From assembly GCF_001192795.1 (NCBI RefSeq), contig NZ_DF968181.1, positions 2,196,659-2,260,658 of the forward strand: a DNA stretch of 64,000 nt, in the 5' to 3' direction. Under the pieces are notes generated by a model that saw only the letters and a list, made by a program, of their open reading frames with translations, made no database searches and had not been told where the DNA came from. This stretch comes from Flexilinea flocculi. GTDB taxonomy: Bacteria > Chloroflexota > Anaerolineae > Anaerolineales > Anaerolineaceae. The position numbers were made by a program, and so were the translations under genes. Shown one piece after another: positions 27,102-36,021 of the stretch (position 1 is its first letter; each line of letters starts with the position of its first letter).

Positions 27102-28307
27102 TTATTTTTTAGTGTGAGTCTTTAACGTTTCAAAATCTAATTCCGGTATATGAGACAGTTCAGGATAAGGGTCTTCTTTGCGAATTTTACACATCATAAA
27201 ATTCAAGATCTCTTTTGCAATACCAATTATCGGAGCGGCCAGGAGCGCTCCAAACAAACCAAGCCTTGAGCTCAAGATCAGAATACCCAGTGTGATAATA
27301 ACTGGATGAATGTTCAATGCTTCGCTCATAACACGCGGTGTGATCAGGATGTTTTCCATTTGCTGTATCAAAAGATAGGCAGCGATGACTACCAAAACCA
27401 TCAGAAAATTATTAAGCGGAATCCATTCCGAGCCAAAAATCATGGCGGACAGGATTGCCGGAAAGCTCGATATGATCGGGCCGATATTGGGAACTACTTC
27501 ACAAAAGCCTGCAATAATCCCCAGCCACAACGCCCATTTCAGCCCAAGTCCTGTACAGACAAGAAACGTGATAATACCGATTGAAATCATCAGTTTCAAT
27601 TCGCCGACAAAATAATTATTCCAAACCCCTCCAAGACGATTGATCAGTTCTCGAACTTCAGCGCGGTAAGATTCCACAAATTGATTGGCAATCCAATCCT
27701 TTATTTTCCAGCCATCATTACTGAAATGAAACGAAGCCATAATGGTTGTTAAAATTGCGATGGATACATGGAAAGCAGTACTCAACACATTTGCTGATAC
27801 TGAGATCACAGATTGCAGCATCCGTGAGAGATCCGGAATAATGGATGAAACATTTATTTTTGAAATATCAAAGGAATTAATGGTTTTTCTTAATTCAACC
27901 AACGGAACCGTCAGATCGATACCAACACTTCCGATTTTTAATTGTTTCACTTCCAATTCAAGGATAATGTCACCGAGCCATGTATCGATACTCTGAATCA
28001 CCATTGGCCAGTCTGTCGAAAGGAACACTTGAAATTTACTGGTGATTAATGGAATTACCAGGCTGGAGAGCAATACAACAAGAATAATCAGGATCAAATA
28101 AGAAAAGATTACAGCAAGACTTTTCTTAAAACGCAGAATCCTGACTTGAAATCGAACCAGCGGCGATAAAATATATGCGATAAGTCCCGCAATAAGAATT
28201 AAATTTAAATTACTTCGTGCAAAAGAGAACAGGATTATGGACAGAATAATAATTCCTGTTACTGCCATATAGCGCAGCGTATCACTCCATTGTCGTTTTG
28301 TTTCCAT
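27102..28307 (-). CDS. AI-2E family transporter / PerM-like permease
   Basis: A 401-residue membrane protein with about seven to eight hydrophobic spans: two at the N-terminus, a soluble amphipathic middle of about 120 residues, then the conserved block with GLGLKWALWLGIIAGFCEVVPNIGP, the family's diagnostic E-x-P-x-x-G-P motif. The end EALNIHPVIITLGILILSSRLGLFGALLAAPIIGI is also typical. Members export autoinducer-2 or act as Na+/H+ antiporters; which applies here is unknown. A TTGACA-16-TATAGT promoter lies upstream and GGCGGG precedes the ATG. Confidence 0.88.
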   Translation of the reverse strand: METKRQWSDTLRYMAVTGIIILSIILFSFARSNLNLILIAGLIAYILSPLVRFQVRILRFKKSLAVIFSYLILIILVVLLSSLVIPLITSKFQVFLSTDWPMVIQSIDTWLGDIILELEVKQLKIGSVGIDLTVPLVELRKTINSFDISKINVSSIIPDLSRMLQSVISVSANVLSTAFHVSIAILTTIMASFHFSNDGWKIKDWIANQFVESYRAEVRELINRLGGVWNNYFVGELKLMISIGIITFLVCTGLGLKWALWLGIIAGFCEVVPNIGPIISSFPAILSAMIFGSEWIPLNNFLMVLVVIAAYLLIQQMENILITPRVMSEALNIHPVIITLGILILSSRLGLFGALLAAPIIGIAKEILNFMMCKIRKEDPYPELSHIPELDFETLKTHTKK

Positions 28308-28354
28308 CGAAATCCCGCCTGAACTGATTATATGAAGGATTTTACCTGCAAATT

Positions 28355-28382
28355 ACTATAATGTATCTTTCTTATATGTCAA
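28355..28382 (-). promoter_or_regulatory. Promoter of the AI-2E family gene
   Basis: On the minus strand TTGACA and TATAGT are separated by 16 bp, about 47 bp before the start codon at 28,307. It overlaps none of the coding genes and abuts the short palindromic element at 28,385. Confidence 0.6.
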
Positions 28383-28384
28383 AT

Positions 28385-28447
28385 CAGTAATTCGAAATAT
28401 TGATTTACAATTCGATTCAACAATCCACCCTATATTTCAAATTGCTG
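28385..28447. repeat. Short form of the palindromic intergenic element
   Basis: 63 bp bounded by CAGTAATTCGAAAT and ATTTCAAATTGCTG, which match as inverted repeats at 12 of 14 positions. Only 35 bp lie between and no long hairpin is present. It shows that the ends form a unit without the central stem. Confidence 0.65.
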
Positions 28448-28469
28448 ATATTGAATCACATCCATTTCA

Positions 28470-29690
28470 TTAATAAGGGTAGAAATTATGCGGATTTTGT
28501 CCAACACCGTTATACCGCATTTCATAATGCAAATGCGGACCGGACGAATTACCCGTTGTTCCCAACCCGCCAATCACATCTCCACTGAATACATAATATC
28601 CGCATTGAACGTTGTACGAATCCAGATGGGCATATAATGTCTGCCAACCGTTTCCATGGTCAATCATGACCACATTTCCATAGCCCCAGTCATTCCATCC
28701 GGCGTAGACAACTACCCCGGCATCAGCTGCATAGACTGGATTTCCAATTTTCCCCCAAATATCAATTGCGCGATGATTTGATTCTGGCGAATAATCATAT
28801 CCGGAAATCCATGTCTCCGTAGTTGGCCAGACAAAATTTCCGCTTCCAAGCGGTCCGTCCATAACCGCTTCACAGGCTCCTGGTCCATAGATCGTTGCGA
28901 CAGCAGGATTCTCACGTGTAATTAATGGAGCAGACCAGTTGATAAATTCTCGTGATCCACCCGGAACTATCAGCCAGGTTCCAGCAGGAATATTCGGATG
29001 GCTGAAATCACCGATTGTCTCAATGGAAAGTTTATTTCCAGGATAATCAATGATTGCCTCTGGCGACACACCATACACATCCGATACGCCATTCAACCCA
29101 TCCCCGTCATGCCATTCATAATATACGCCATCGACAGGAAGAATATTGATGGTCATACCTTCCAGTAAATTATGAGGATTATCCGATAATGTATACGGAT
29201 TGCCCCACAAAATGGTGCTTGGACTGAGATTGTATTTTTCAGCAATAGCAATCACCGTATCATTCGGCATGACGGTATATTTGATCACCTCGCTTCGCGG
29301 TTTGGCTGGCAAATCGGTATGGTTTTGCGAGAAACGAAAAATGCCCTCATGAATCTCTTTATTTTCCAAACGCGGATAAGAGGGATTGTAATAAGGTAGT
29401 ACCGCATCTGCTACGGTTATCGTTTCGCGAACTGTCTCGCTTGTCTGAACTTGCTGCTCCGAACGGTTTCGTAAATAATACTTTCCCATAAACCATAATA
29501 CAATACAAATCAGAATCAGGGTAATCATCGCTGACCCGATTTGCAGAAATTTTTCGCCAAATCCCATCCATACCATTTTCATCCAAATGGATGTCCAACG
29601 ATCTTTTTTTTCAACCGGATCGGGTGGTTGTCTTGGTTCAGCAGGCTTTTGAGATTGCTGATCCTTGTTTTCAAAAGAATTATTAATCAT
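28470..29690 (-). CDS. LysM-containing M23 family metallopeptidase (cell-wall hydrolase)
   Basis: A 406-residue envelope protein. A proline- and glutamine-rich cytoplasmic start is followed by one membrane span (about residues 48-72), two LysM-like repeats (KYTVMPNDTVIAIAEKYNLSPSTILWGNP is the first) and a C-terminal M23 domain. In the latter, NHRAIDIWG supplies the first metal His and Asp, TLYAHLD an active-site His, and PHLHYE the last HxH. It should cleave peptidoglycan cross-links, or act as an EnvC-like activator if inactive, though all key residues are present. An AGGAGTG site precedes the ATG. Confidence 0.92.
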   Translation of the reverse strand: MINNSFENKDQQSQKPAEPRQPPDPVEKKDRWTSIWMKMVWMGFGEKFLQIGSAMITLILICIVLWFMGKYYLRNRSEQQVQTSETVRETITVADAVLPYYNPSYPRLENKEIHEGIFRFSQNHTDLPAKPRSEVIKYTVMPNDTVIAIAEKYNLSPSTILWGNPYTLSDNPHNLLEGMTINILPVDGVYYEWHDGDGLNGVSDVYGVSPEAIIDYPGNKLSIETIGDFSHPNIPAGTWLIVPGGSREFINWSAPLITRENPAVATIYGPGACEAVMDGPLGSGNFVWPTTETWISGYDYSPESNHRAIDIWGKIGNPVYAADAGVVVYAGWNDWGYGNVVMIDHGNGWQTLYAHLDSYNVQCGYYVFSGDVIGGLGTTGNSSGPHLHYEMRYNGVGQNPHNFYPY

Positions 29691-29935
29691 TCACACTCCT
29701 GTACGTCATAATATCATAATCTATAATAATCAGAGCAAGGTAGTGGTTTCAGTGATTCGAAAATAGGAAGAAGCAGTTGTTGTTGTGTAATCTTTCTATG
29801 AATTTGTGCTGAAGTATTCCTCATCGAAATCTTTCCGCTCCAAAATGATGTAATTAATCAAATCGATTTTCTTCTGAAATAATCTCGCTACAATTTTTTC
29901 TTATAAGTATTATCCACATAAATACCGTAAATTTC

Positions 29936-30085
29936 CATACGAGCCGCAGGAGCGAAGCAATCTCCTGTTTTGCGGGGACAGATTGCTTCGTTGAGCTGAT
30001 GCTCTCCTCGTAATGACAGAATCACGTATCAATCCTGCAACAGCGTACCATGTCATTGCGAGCTCCGCAGGAGCGAAGCAATCTC
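29936..30085. repeat. GCGAAGCAATCTC / GTCATTGCGAG intergenic repeat block
   Basis: Two tandem copies: GAGCCGCAGGAGCGAAGCAATCTC at about 29,940, paired with an inverted AGATTGCTTCGTTGAG and closed by CTCCTCGTAATGACAG, then TGTCATTGCGAGCTCCGCAGGAGCGAAGCAATCTC-type sequence at 30,051-30,085. Repeats of this type (TCATTGCGAG ... GAAGCAATCTC) occur between genes in many unrelated bacteria. The rest of the 29,691-30,199 gap shows no gene, only a weak element-like CGATTCGAAAAT-type end near 29,755. Confidence 0.75.
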
Positions 30086-30186
30086 AAGCGATATGAAAAT
30101 TAATTTACTTCCCTTTTTCAAAAAAAATTGAAATTACGAATAATTGCCAGACAATACTTTTTTTTACCCATTTCCAGTTATTTGAA

Positions 30187-30192
30187 TATAAT
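30187..30192 (+). promoter_or_regulatory. -10 box placing transcription start at the chelatase ATG
   Basis: A perfect TATAAT ends 7 bp before the ATG at 30,200, with a weak TTTACC about 18 bp upstream. No Shine-Dalgarno sequence exists between. The transcript would begin at or next to the start codon, so it is probably leaderless. Confidence 0.55.
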
Positions 30193-30199
30193 CAAACTC

Positions 30200-31294
30200 A
30201 TGTCTACTATATTTCCTTTTACCGCCATCGTTGGTCAGGAACGAATGAAACGTGCCCTGATTCTGAATGCTGTTGATCCCCGTATCGGAGGAGTCCTAAT
30301 CCGCGGAGAACGCGGTACCGCAAAATCGACTGCCGCTCGCGCACTGGCAGCTTTATTGCCACAGGAAAAAGTCATCGCAGAATGCAGATTTGGATGTAAT
30401 CCTTCTGATGAAGTACATTGGTGTACGGAATGTAAAGAACGCCAGGCCAAGAATATTCCCATGTCAGTCATTTTACGGCCTACACCTTTTATCAACCTGC
30501 CAGTTTCCGCGACAGAAGACCGCGTGATTGGCACACTGGATATTGAGAAAGCCATCCAGAGCGGTGAAAAACGATTTGAACCTGGAGTTTTAGCAGCTGC
30601 CAACCGCGGATTGTTATATATTGATGAAGTAAACCTTCTGGAAGACCATGTTGTTGATATTCTGTTGGACTCTGCTGCGATGGGTGTCAACAGAATTGAA
30701 CGCGAAGGAATTTCTTTTTCTCATCCGGCACGGTTCATTCTGGTGGGTACGATGAATCCCGAAGAGGGTGATTTACGTCCGCAATTATTAGATCGTTTTG
30801 CCCATGCTGTGGATATTTTTGGGATCTCAGATTCCTGGGATCGTGTTGAAATCATTAAACGAACCATCAGCTATGAAAGAGATCCGGATGCTTTCTGCCG
30901 CGAATGGGAAACAGAAGAGAATATTCTCTCAGAAAAAATTATCACTGCGCGAAAAAATCTATCCCATGTCACCTATCAGAACCATGATTTGATCTCAATT
31001 GCTTCACTGACTGCTTCTATGAAGGTGGAAGGCCACCGCGCAGATCTGGTCATCCTGAAAACAGCCGTCGCTCAAGCTGCATTTGACAGCAGAACCTATA
31101 TTACCGATTTAGATATCGCGATGGCGGCAGAATTGGCATTACCCCACAGACTCCAAAAAGGACCTTTTGCGGAAAAAGAAATCAGTACCGAAGAATTACA
31201 AGATCGAATTGAACAGTTACGCGGGAAAAACGCCCCTGAAAATTCTGATTACAAAAATGTATCAGAATTAAATGATGAGGAAAAAAAAATTTAA
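30200..31294 (+). CDS. Magnesium-chelatase-type AAA+ ATPase (ChlI/BchI-like domain)
   Basis: A 364-residue AAA+ protein beginning FPFTAIVGQERMKRALILNAVDPRIGGVLIRGERGTAKST (Walker A RGERGTAKS). LLYIDEVNLLEDHVVDILLDSAAMG (Walker B IDEVN) and VGTMNPEEGDLRPQLLDRFAH follow. This is the I-subunit fold of Mg/Co chelatases and related MoxR-like machines. The C-terminus turns acidic (ELNDEEKK) and stops at an A9 tract. The next frame encodes a VWA domain and is open back to 31,279, so the two look like halves of one ChlD-like protein of about 650 residues. No porphyrin or cobalamin genes are near, so a metal-chelatase role is not certain. Confidence 0.85.
   Translation: MSTIFPFTAIVGQERMKRALILNAVDPRIGGVLIRGERGTAKSTAARALAALLPQEKVIAECRFGCNPSDEVHWCTECKERQAKNIPMSVILRPTPFINLPVSATEDRVIGTLDIEKAIQSGEKRFEPGVLAAANRGLLYIDEVNLLEDHVVDILLDSAAMGVNRIEREGISFSHPARFILVGTMNPEEGDLRPQLLDRFAHAVDIFGISDSWDRVEIIKRTISYERDPDAFCREWETEENILSEKIITARKNLSHVTYQNHDLISIASLTASMKVEGHRADLVILKTAVAQAAFDSRTYITDLDIAMAAELALPHRLQKGPFAEKEISTEELQDRIEQLRGKNAPENSDYKNVSELNDEEKKI
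31281..31289 (+). other. A9 homopolymer at the junction of the ATPase and VWA frames
   Basis: Nine consecutive A (codons GAA AAA AAA ATT) shortly before the ATPase stop at 31,294. A -1 shift, or one extra A in the mRNA, would continue ...EEKKNLNDGSIATVAP into the VWA frame without a stop. It can be a slippage site, a real one-base deletion or an assembly error. Confidence 0.6.
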
Positions 31295-31335
31295 ATGATG
31301 GCTCAATCGCTACCGTCGCTCCTGCCAATTCATCG

Positions 31336-32232
31336 ATGTATTCACATACCGGCGATACCATTTTTAATGCCGGACAAGGTGCTTGGTGGGACGGCGCGCG
31401 TAATTTTAATTTCGATACACCGCTGATCACAAACGAATACACACCGTCAGTCTCAAAAAAGAAAAATTCTGGAAAAAGAACACGCATCATTTCCAAAGAC
31501 CTTCGAGGTTATTATGTCAAAGCACGACCTGCCATAGACAGAGTTCGGGATATCGCATTTGATGCTACAATTCGGGCTGCCGCTCCTTTTCAAAAATCAC
31601 GAAAAACTAACGAAAAATCAAAAAAACTGATCGTTCAAAGACAGGATATCATGAAAAAAGTACGGATGAGAAAATCCTCCCATCTGCTTCTTTTTTTAGT
31701 AGATCTATCCTGGTCGATGGCCGTTCAGGAACGAATGGCGATTACAAAAAGTGCGATTTTATCACTTTTGACAGATGCGTATCAACAGCGGGATCGTGTC
31801 GGACTGATTACTTTCCAAAAAGATGGAGCAAAAGTTATTTTACCGCCTACTCATTCTGTGATGCTTGCGGAAAGATCCATGAAACGCGTAAAAGTAGGAG
31901 GGAAAACTCCGCTATCCGCTGGATTGTGGAAAGCATATGAGTTGCTGAAACATGAAAAGCAAACGCATCCGGATGTTAATGCTCTATTAATAATTTTGAC
32001 AGACGGCGCTGGTAATGTGGCGATGGGAAACTATGATCCGTTGATCGAGTCCAGAAAAATTGCAGAAAAAATCCGTGATGAAGGATTTCGCAGTATTGTT
32101 ATTGACATGGAACAATACACATTTGACCAGGGATTGGCGGTTGAACTTGCCAAACAACTGGATGCGCCGTGCTATCTGGTCGCCGGTTTGAAAGCAGATG
32201 AATTAATCAGAACAGTAAAAAGAGAGTTGTAA
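31336..32232 (+). CDS. VWA domain protein, C-terminal ChlD-like half
   Basis: The frame contains a conserved linker (NAGQGAWWDGARNF) and then a von Willebrand A domain: LLLFLVDLSWSMAVQERM has the MIDAS DxSxS (D-L-S-W-S), GGKTPLSAGLWKAYELL the MIDAS Thr, and LIILTDGAGN the last Asp. This is the integrin-like domain of ChlD/BchD or CobT-like chelatase subunits, which partner the AAA+ subunit. The first ATG in frame is 31,336, but it has no ribosome binding site, and the frame is open back to 31,279 beside the A9 tract. Expression as a fusion through frameshifting, or from a broken gene, is more likely than a separate start. Confidence 0.8.
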   Translation: MYSHTGDTIFNAGQGAWWDGARNFNFDTPLITNEYTPSVSKKKNSGKRTRIISKDLRGYYVKARPAIDRVRDIAFDATIRAAAPFQKSRKTNEKSKKLIVQRQDIMKKVRMRKSSHLLLFLVDLSWSMAVQERMAITKSAILSLLTDAYQQRDRVGLITFQKDGAKVILPPTHSVMLAERSMKRVKVGGKTPLSAGLWKAYELLKHEKQTHPDVNALLIILTDGAGNVAMGNYDPLIESRKIAEKIRDEGFRSIVIDMEQYTFDQGLAVELAKQLDAPCYLVAGLKADELIRTVKREL

Positions 32233-32308
32233 CGGATAAAGTTGATTCTCGATTTATCGATCCATTATATGGAATAAATCCTTTGTTGATTGACTTGAAA
32301 GGTGAGTT

Positions 32309-32352
32309 ATTATTCGAAATTGCGGTTTGTTAGTTCCAGCGATTCGAAATTC
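32309..32352. repeat. Two direct copies of the palindromic-element end
   Basis: TTATTCGAAATT at 32,309 and GCGATTCGAAATTC at about 32,339 stand in the same orientation 30 bp apart, with no hairpin between them. They may be remnants of two element insertions in the gap before the first M42 gene. Confidence 0.4.
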
Positions 32353-32399
32353 AGACTTATAATTTTATTAATTACCACGAAACCTTTTCCGGGGAAGAT

Positions 32400-33485
32400 A
32401 TGGAAGAAAAAACAAAAATCAAAGAATTTTTATGTGAAATTATCTCTCTGCCCGGGATTTCCGGTTACGAAACTCCCGTCACAAATGCCATCGCAAAAGC
32501 ATGGGAACCATTTGTCGATGAAGTGAAAGTTTCAAAGATCGGGAATCTTTACGGTATAAAACGGGGCAGTCCATCGAAAGACGGAAAACCCAATAAACGG
32601 CTGATGCTGGCTGTCCACATGGATGGTATCGGCATGGTCATTGCAAAAATCTCCGGTGAACTCTTGTATTTTGCACCAATTGGCGGATTTGATCCAAGAA
32701 TTCTGCCAGGACAATTTGTCAACATTCACAGTCAAAAAGGAGATTTTCCAGGAATCATTGTTCAGCTTGCTCCGAATCTGCTTTCTGAATCATATGAAGG
32801 GAAACCGGTTCCTTTAGATCAGTTAGTTATTGATACCGGCCTGGAAGAAAAAATGGTAAAAGAAACTTTCCGCGTAGGAGATATTATATCCTATGCGAAT
32901 TTACCGCAGGAGCTTCCAACGGATTGCATTGCAGGACACAGCCTGGACAATCGGGCTTCGGTTGCAGCAGTGACGCAATGTCTGACAGAACTGCAGCACA
33001 TGCGGCACAGTTGGGATGTTTTTGCTGTCGGGACGACACAGGAAGAAACTGCTTTTCTGGGTGGCGCTACCTCTCCTTTTGACATTCTGCCGGATTTGGC
33101 CATTGTAATTGATGTTACATTTGCTAAAGGCCCTGGTGCGGATGGATGGAGGACGGTTGCTTTGGAAAGCGGCGTTTCCATCGGCTATGGTGCGAATCTG
33201 CATCCCATGTTATTTGCGGAGATCAAACAGCTTTGTGAACAGCTTGATATTCCCTATACATTATCCCCGCAACCGTTAATGTCGGGAACCGACGCCGATC
33301 CAATCCAAATCACTGGAGCAGGTGTACCGACAATATTGCTAAGCATCCCGCTGCGTTATATGCACACGCCGGTTGAAATTATCTCGATTAAAGACGTTAT
33401 GCGGACAGGTCATCTGATGGCTGAATTCATTGCAAGACTGTCGCCGGACTTCATAGAAAAAATTGTATGGGAGGATGAGCAATGA
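32400..33485 (+). CDS. M42 family metallopeptidase (first of three)
   Basis: A 361-residue dinuclear zinc aminopeptidase of the TET/glutamyl aminopeptidase family. Metal and catalytic residues are in place: VHMDGIG (His and Asp), SLDNRA (bridging Asp), TTQEETAFLGG (Glu-Glu, base and ligand), VIDVTFAK (Asp) and LRYMHTP (last His). It is more divergent than its neighbours: the usual HMDE reads HMDG and the GLRG-type motif reads FLGG. M42 enzymes form tetrahedral dodecamers in the cytoplasm and trim peptides from the N-terminus. It overlaps the second paralogue by 4 bp (ATGA). Confidence 0.9.
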   Translation: MEEKTKIKEFLCEIISLPGISGYETPVTNAIAKAWEPFVDEVKVSKIGNLYGIKRGSPSKDGKPNKRLMLAVHMDGIGMVIAKISGELLYFAPIGGFDPRILPGQFVNIHSQKGDFPGIIVQLAPNLLSESYEGKPVPLDQLVIDTGLEEKMVKETFRVGDIISYANLPQELPTDCIAGHSLDNRASVAAVTQCLTELQHMRHSWDVFAVGTTQEETAFLGGATSPFDILPDLAIVIDVTFAKGPGADGWRTVALESGVSIGYGANLHPMLFAEIKQLCEQLDIPYTLSPQPLMSGTDADPIQITGAGVPTILLSIPLRYMHTPVEIISIKDVMRTGHLMAEFIARLSPDFIEKIVWEDEQ

Positions 33486-34567
33486 ATAACACGAATGATC
33501 AATTGATCGATCTCCCTATATTGACTGATGAGATGATTGGACTGCTTGAAACGCTGAGTAACATCGCTGGTGTATCCGGAAACGAAATTGCAGTCCGTTC
33601 AATTATACGAGATTCGATTGCCGGATTTGTTGATGAGCTGCACACCGATGCGCTGGGGAATCTGATCGCACTTAAGAAAGCAAAAGTTGAAAAACCGCTG
33701 AAAGTATTGATCGCTGCTCACATGGACGAAGTCGGATTTATGCTGGTGGAAAAAGAATCGGATGGGATTTTCCGCTTCAAAGTGATTGGCGGAATCGATG
33801 AGCGTGCTCTGGCTGGAAAACCGGTTCAGGTTGGGAAAAAGCAGAAACCCGGGGTGATCGGCGCCTGCCCAGTTCATTTATCCACGAGAGAAGAACGCGA
33901 ACGAATCTTATCTGTTGATACCTTAAGAATTGACACGGGACCTGGCACATCGGAAATCCAGCCGGGAGAATATGCTACTTTTGCGACGAAATTCATCCGC
34001 ATGGGGCAAAGCGTCTGCGGTAAAGCGCTGGATAACCGGATCGGTGTTGCCACATTAATCGAATTAATCAAGAATTGTCCGGAAAATATCGAATTAATCG
34101 CCGCATTTACCGCTCAAGAAGAAATCGGATTGCGCGGAGCTACCGTTGCCCCGTTTCGCTATGATCCGGATGTAGCTTTTGTAATTGACTGTACACCTGC
34201 TAACGATCAGCCTGCCTGGGATCAATCTGAAAATACACACTACAAAACCAAACTGAACCAGGGACCTGCCATTTATGCATCAGATGGACGCACCATGTAT
34301 GATTACCGATTAATACACTTTCTGACCTCGCTGTGTGAAAACTATGCGATCCCTTACCAGATTCGTCAGCCGGGACCCGGTGGAACCGATGCGGGGGCAA
34401 TTCATTTATCAAAGAATGGCATCCCGACAGCATCCGTTTCTGTTCCCGGCCGATATGCCCACACTGCTGCCATGATTGTTCGTATTGCTGATTGGGAAAA
34501 ACATTTCCAATTAATGACCGCCGCACTTGCTCATCTGCATGCTGATATTCTTAAAGCTGACCGCTGA
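33482..34567 (+). CDS. M42 family metallopeptidase (second of three)
   Basis: A 361-residue paralogue of the preceding enzyme. Key motifs are AAHMDEVGFM, KALDNRIGVA, FTAQEEIGLRGAT (Glu-Glu), VIDCTPAND and GRYAHTAAM, which keeps His but replaces the usual HSP with HTA. A PA-like insert between the metal motifs covers about residues 70-170, as in TET enzymes. Translationally coupled to the first gene, it probably works in the same peptide-degradation pathway. It could form mixed particles with it. Confidence 0.9.
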   Translation: MNNTNDQLIDLPILTDEMIGLLETLSNIAGVSGNEIAVRSIIRDSIAGFVDELHTDALGNLIALKKAKVEKPLKVLIAAHMDEVGFMLVEKESDGIFRFKVIGGIDERALAGKPVQVGKKQKPGVIGACPVHLSTREERERILSVDTLRIDTGPGTSEIQPGEYATFATKFIRMGQSVCGKALDNRIGVATLIELIKNCPENIELIAAFTAQEEIGLRGATVAPFRYDPDVAFVIDCTPANDQPAWDQSENTHYKTKLNQGPAIYASDGRTMYDYRLIHFLTSLCENYAIPYQIRQPGPGGTDAGAIHLSKNGIPTASVSVPGRYAHTAAMIVRIADWEKHFQLMTAALAHLHADILKADR

Positions 34568-34605
34568 TTCTTTGAATCATCGTCCTGATTGATAAGGAGA
34601 AATGA

Positions 34606-35598
34606 ATGAAAAATTTATTGAACACATTGACCCAGACCTTTGGTCCTTCAGGGTATGAAAAAGAAATCCGAAATTTTATACAAAAAGAAATTGAACCATT
34701 TGTGGATGAAATTCATATTGACGCGCTGGGCAACCTGATCGCCAGAAAAGGAGTACAAAAGGAAGACGGAAAACGGATCATGATTTCCGCGCATATGGAT
34801 GAGTTGGGTGTGATGGCCTCTCATATTGACAAAGATGGTTTTGTATACATCGCCTTTATCGGGGGGATCAATCCGTTGACTTGTTTCGGCTCCCGGGTTA
34901 AATTCATGAATGGTACGGAGGGAGTTGTTTACGCAGAGACAAAAAAAATGAATAAAATTCCGGATGTCACACAGTTATTTGTCGATGTTGGAGCTTCATC
35001 GAAAGATAACTGCCCGGTAAAAGTTGGAGATGTCGGCGTTTTTGTCAGACCGTTTCTAGATCTGGAAAGTCGTGTGGTTTCAAAGGCACTTGATGACCGG
35101 ATTGGCTGTCTCATAGCGATCGAAACGTTAAAATCCATAAAAGACTCACCGAACGAACTGTATTTCGTTTTTACCGTTCAAGAAGAAGTTGGCGTTCGGG
35201 GCGCCGTTACCTCTGCGTATGCAATTGACCCCGACATGGGAATCGCGGTCGACGTAACCATCGCTTCCGATGTGCCGGGAGGAGAACAACTAAATCCGGT
35301 CCTTGGAAAAGGACCTTGCGTAAAAGTTAAAGATAGTATGTTGATTTCTCACCCTATGGTTATCAAAGCAATGACCGATGCCGCTGACAGAAAAGAGATC
35401 CCATATCAAATGGAAGTTCTGCGATTTGCTGGAACGGATGCCGGTGCAATTCAATTCGCCCGCTCAGGCGTTCCGTCCGGCTGCCTGTCTGTGGCTTGTC
35501 GGTATGTCCATTCACCCTCAGAAATGGTAGATTGGGATGATGTTGAAAATTCCATTCGTTTGCTCACAGAAATCTTAGACAAACCGGTTATTCTATAA
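34606..35598 (+). CDS. M42 family metallopeptidase (third of three)
   Basis: At 330 residues this is the shortest and most canonical of the three M42 proteins: SAHMDELGVM, KALDDRIGCL, FTVQEEVGVRGAV, AVDVTIASD and CRYVHSPSEM all match the family consensus. It starts 38 bp after the second gene, with an AAGGAG site 6 bp before the ATG. With its two neighbours it suggests a dedicated cytoplasmic aminopeptidase set for a peptide-fermenting or scavenging life style. Confidence 0.93.
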   Translation: MKNLLNTLTQTFGPSGYEKEIRNFIQKEIEPFVDEIHIDALGNLIARKGVQKEDGKRIMISAHMDELGVMASHIDKDGFVYIAFIGGINPLTCFGSRVKFMNGTEGVVYAETKKMNKIPDVTQLFVDVGASSKDNCPVKVGDVGVFVRPFLDLESRVVSKALDDRIGCLIAIETLKSIKDSPNELYFVFTVQEEVGVRGAVTSAYAIDPDMGIAVDVTIASDVPGGEQLNPVLGKGPCVKVKDSMLISHPMVIKAMTDAADRKEIPYQMEVLRFAGTDAGAIQFARSGVPSGCLSVACRYVHSPSEMVDWDDVENSIRLLTEILDKPVIL

Positions 35599-35840
35599 TG
35601 CAAAGCGGCAGAAACAGCGATTGGATCTACAGCTTATTTGAACAGCAATGTGATTTTTGGAAAAGTTTTCTAAAATAAAAAAAGAAGTTTTGCTGTCAAG
35701 TTGTTTTTTTGGGAGGCATAATTGTTAATCTGGATTTTATCTGGTTTTAAGGAGTGAATGAATCTCTTCTGTATTATCTGTCATTGGAATGCTTAATTTT
35801 AAGCGATTCTGTTTTCAACACACTATAATCGGGGATAGAA

Positions 35841-35943
35841 CAGCAATTCGAATCAATCGGGAAAAAAATACTTGATGTGATGTTTTTATGCGAAGAGCAA
35901 AAACATCACATCAACGAAGATCCGCCCAAAATTTCGAATTGTC
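35841..35943. repeat. Palindromic intergenic element, clear full-length copy
   Basis: Bounded by CAGCAATTCGAAT and ATTTCGAATTGTC. The central stem is a perfect 16-bp inverted repeat (TTGATGTGATGTTTTT at 35,872-35,887 and its complement at 35,899-35,914) with an 11-nt apex ATGCGAAGAGC. A further CAGTAATTCGAAAT follows at about 35,952. It occupies the gap 35,599-36,021, which otherwise holds only two 11-12 codon ORFs of doubtful value. Confidence 0.75.
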
Positions 35944-36021
35944 GAGATAGCACAGTAATTCGAAATTTGGAAATACGCTTTTAATAAGAGAGGGAAGTAT
36001 TTGAAACTGGGGATAGAAACT

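Noticed and set aside
35722..35796. Two tiny frames (about 11 and 12 codons) with good ribosome binding sites, one starting TTG at 35,722 and one ATG at 35,758
   Set aside because: Too short, no conserved motif, no attenuator-like hairpin follows directly and no coding bias can be judged.
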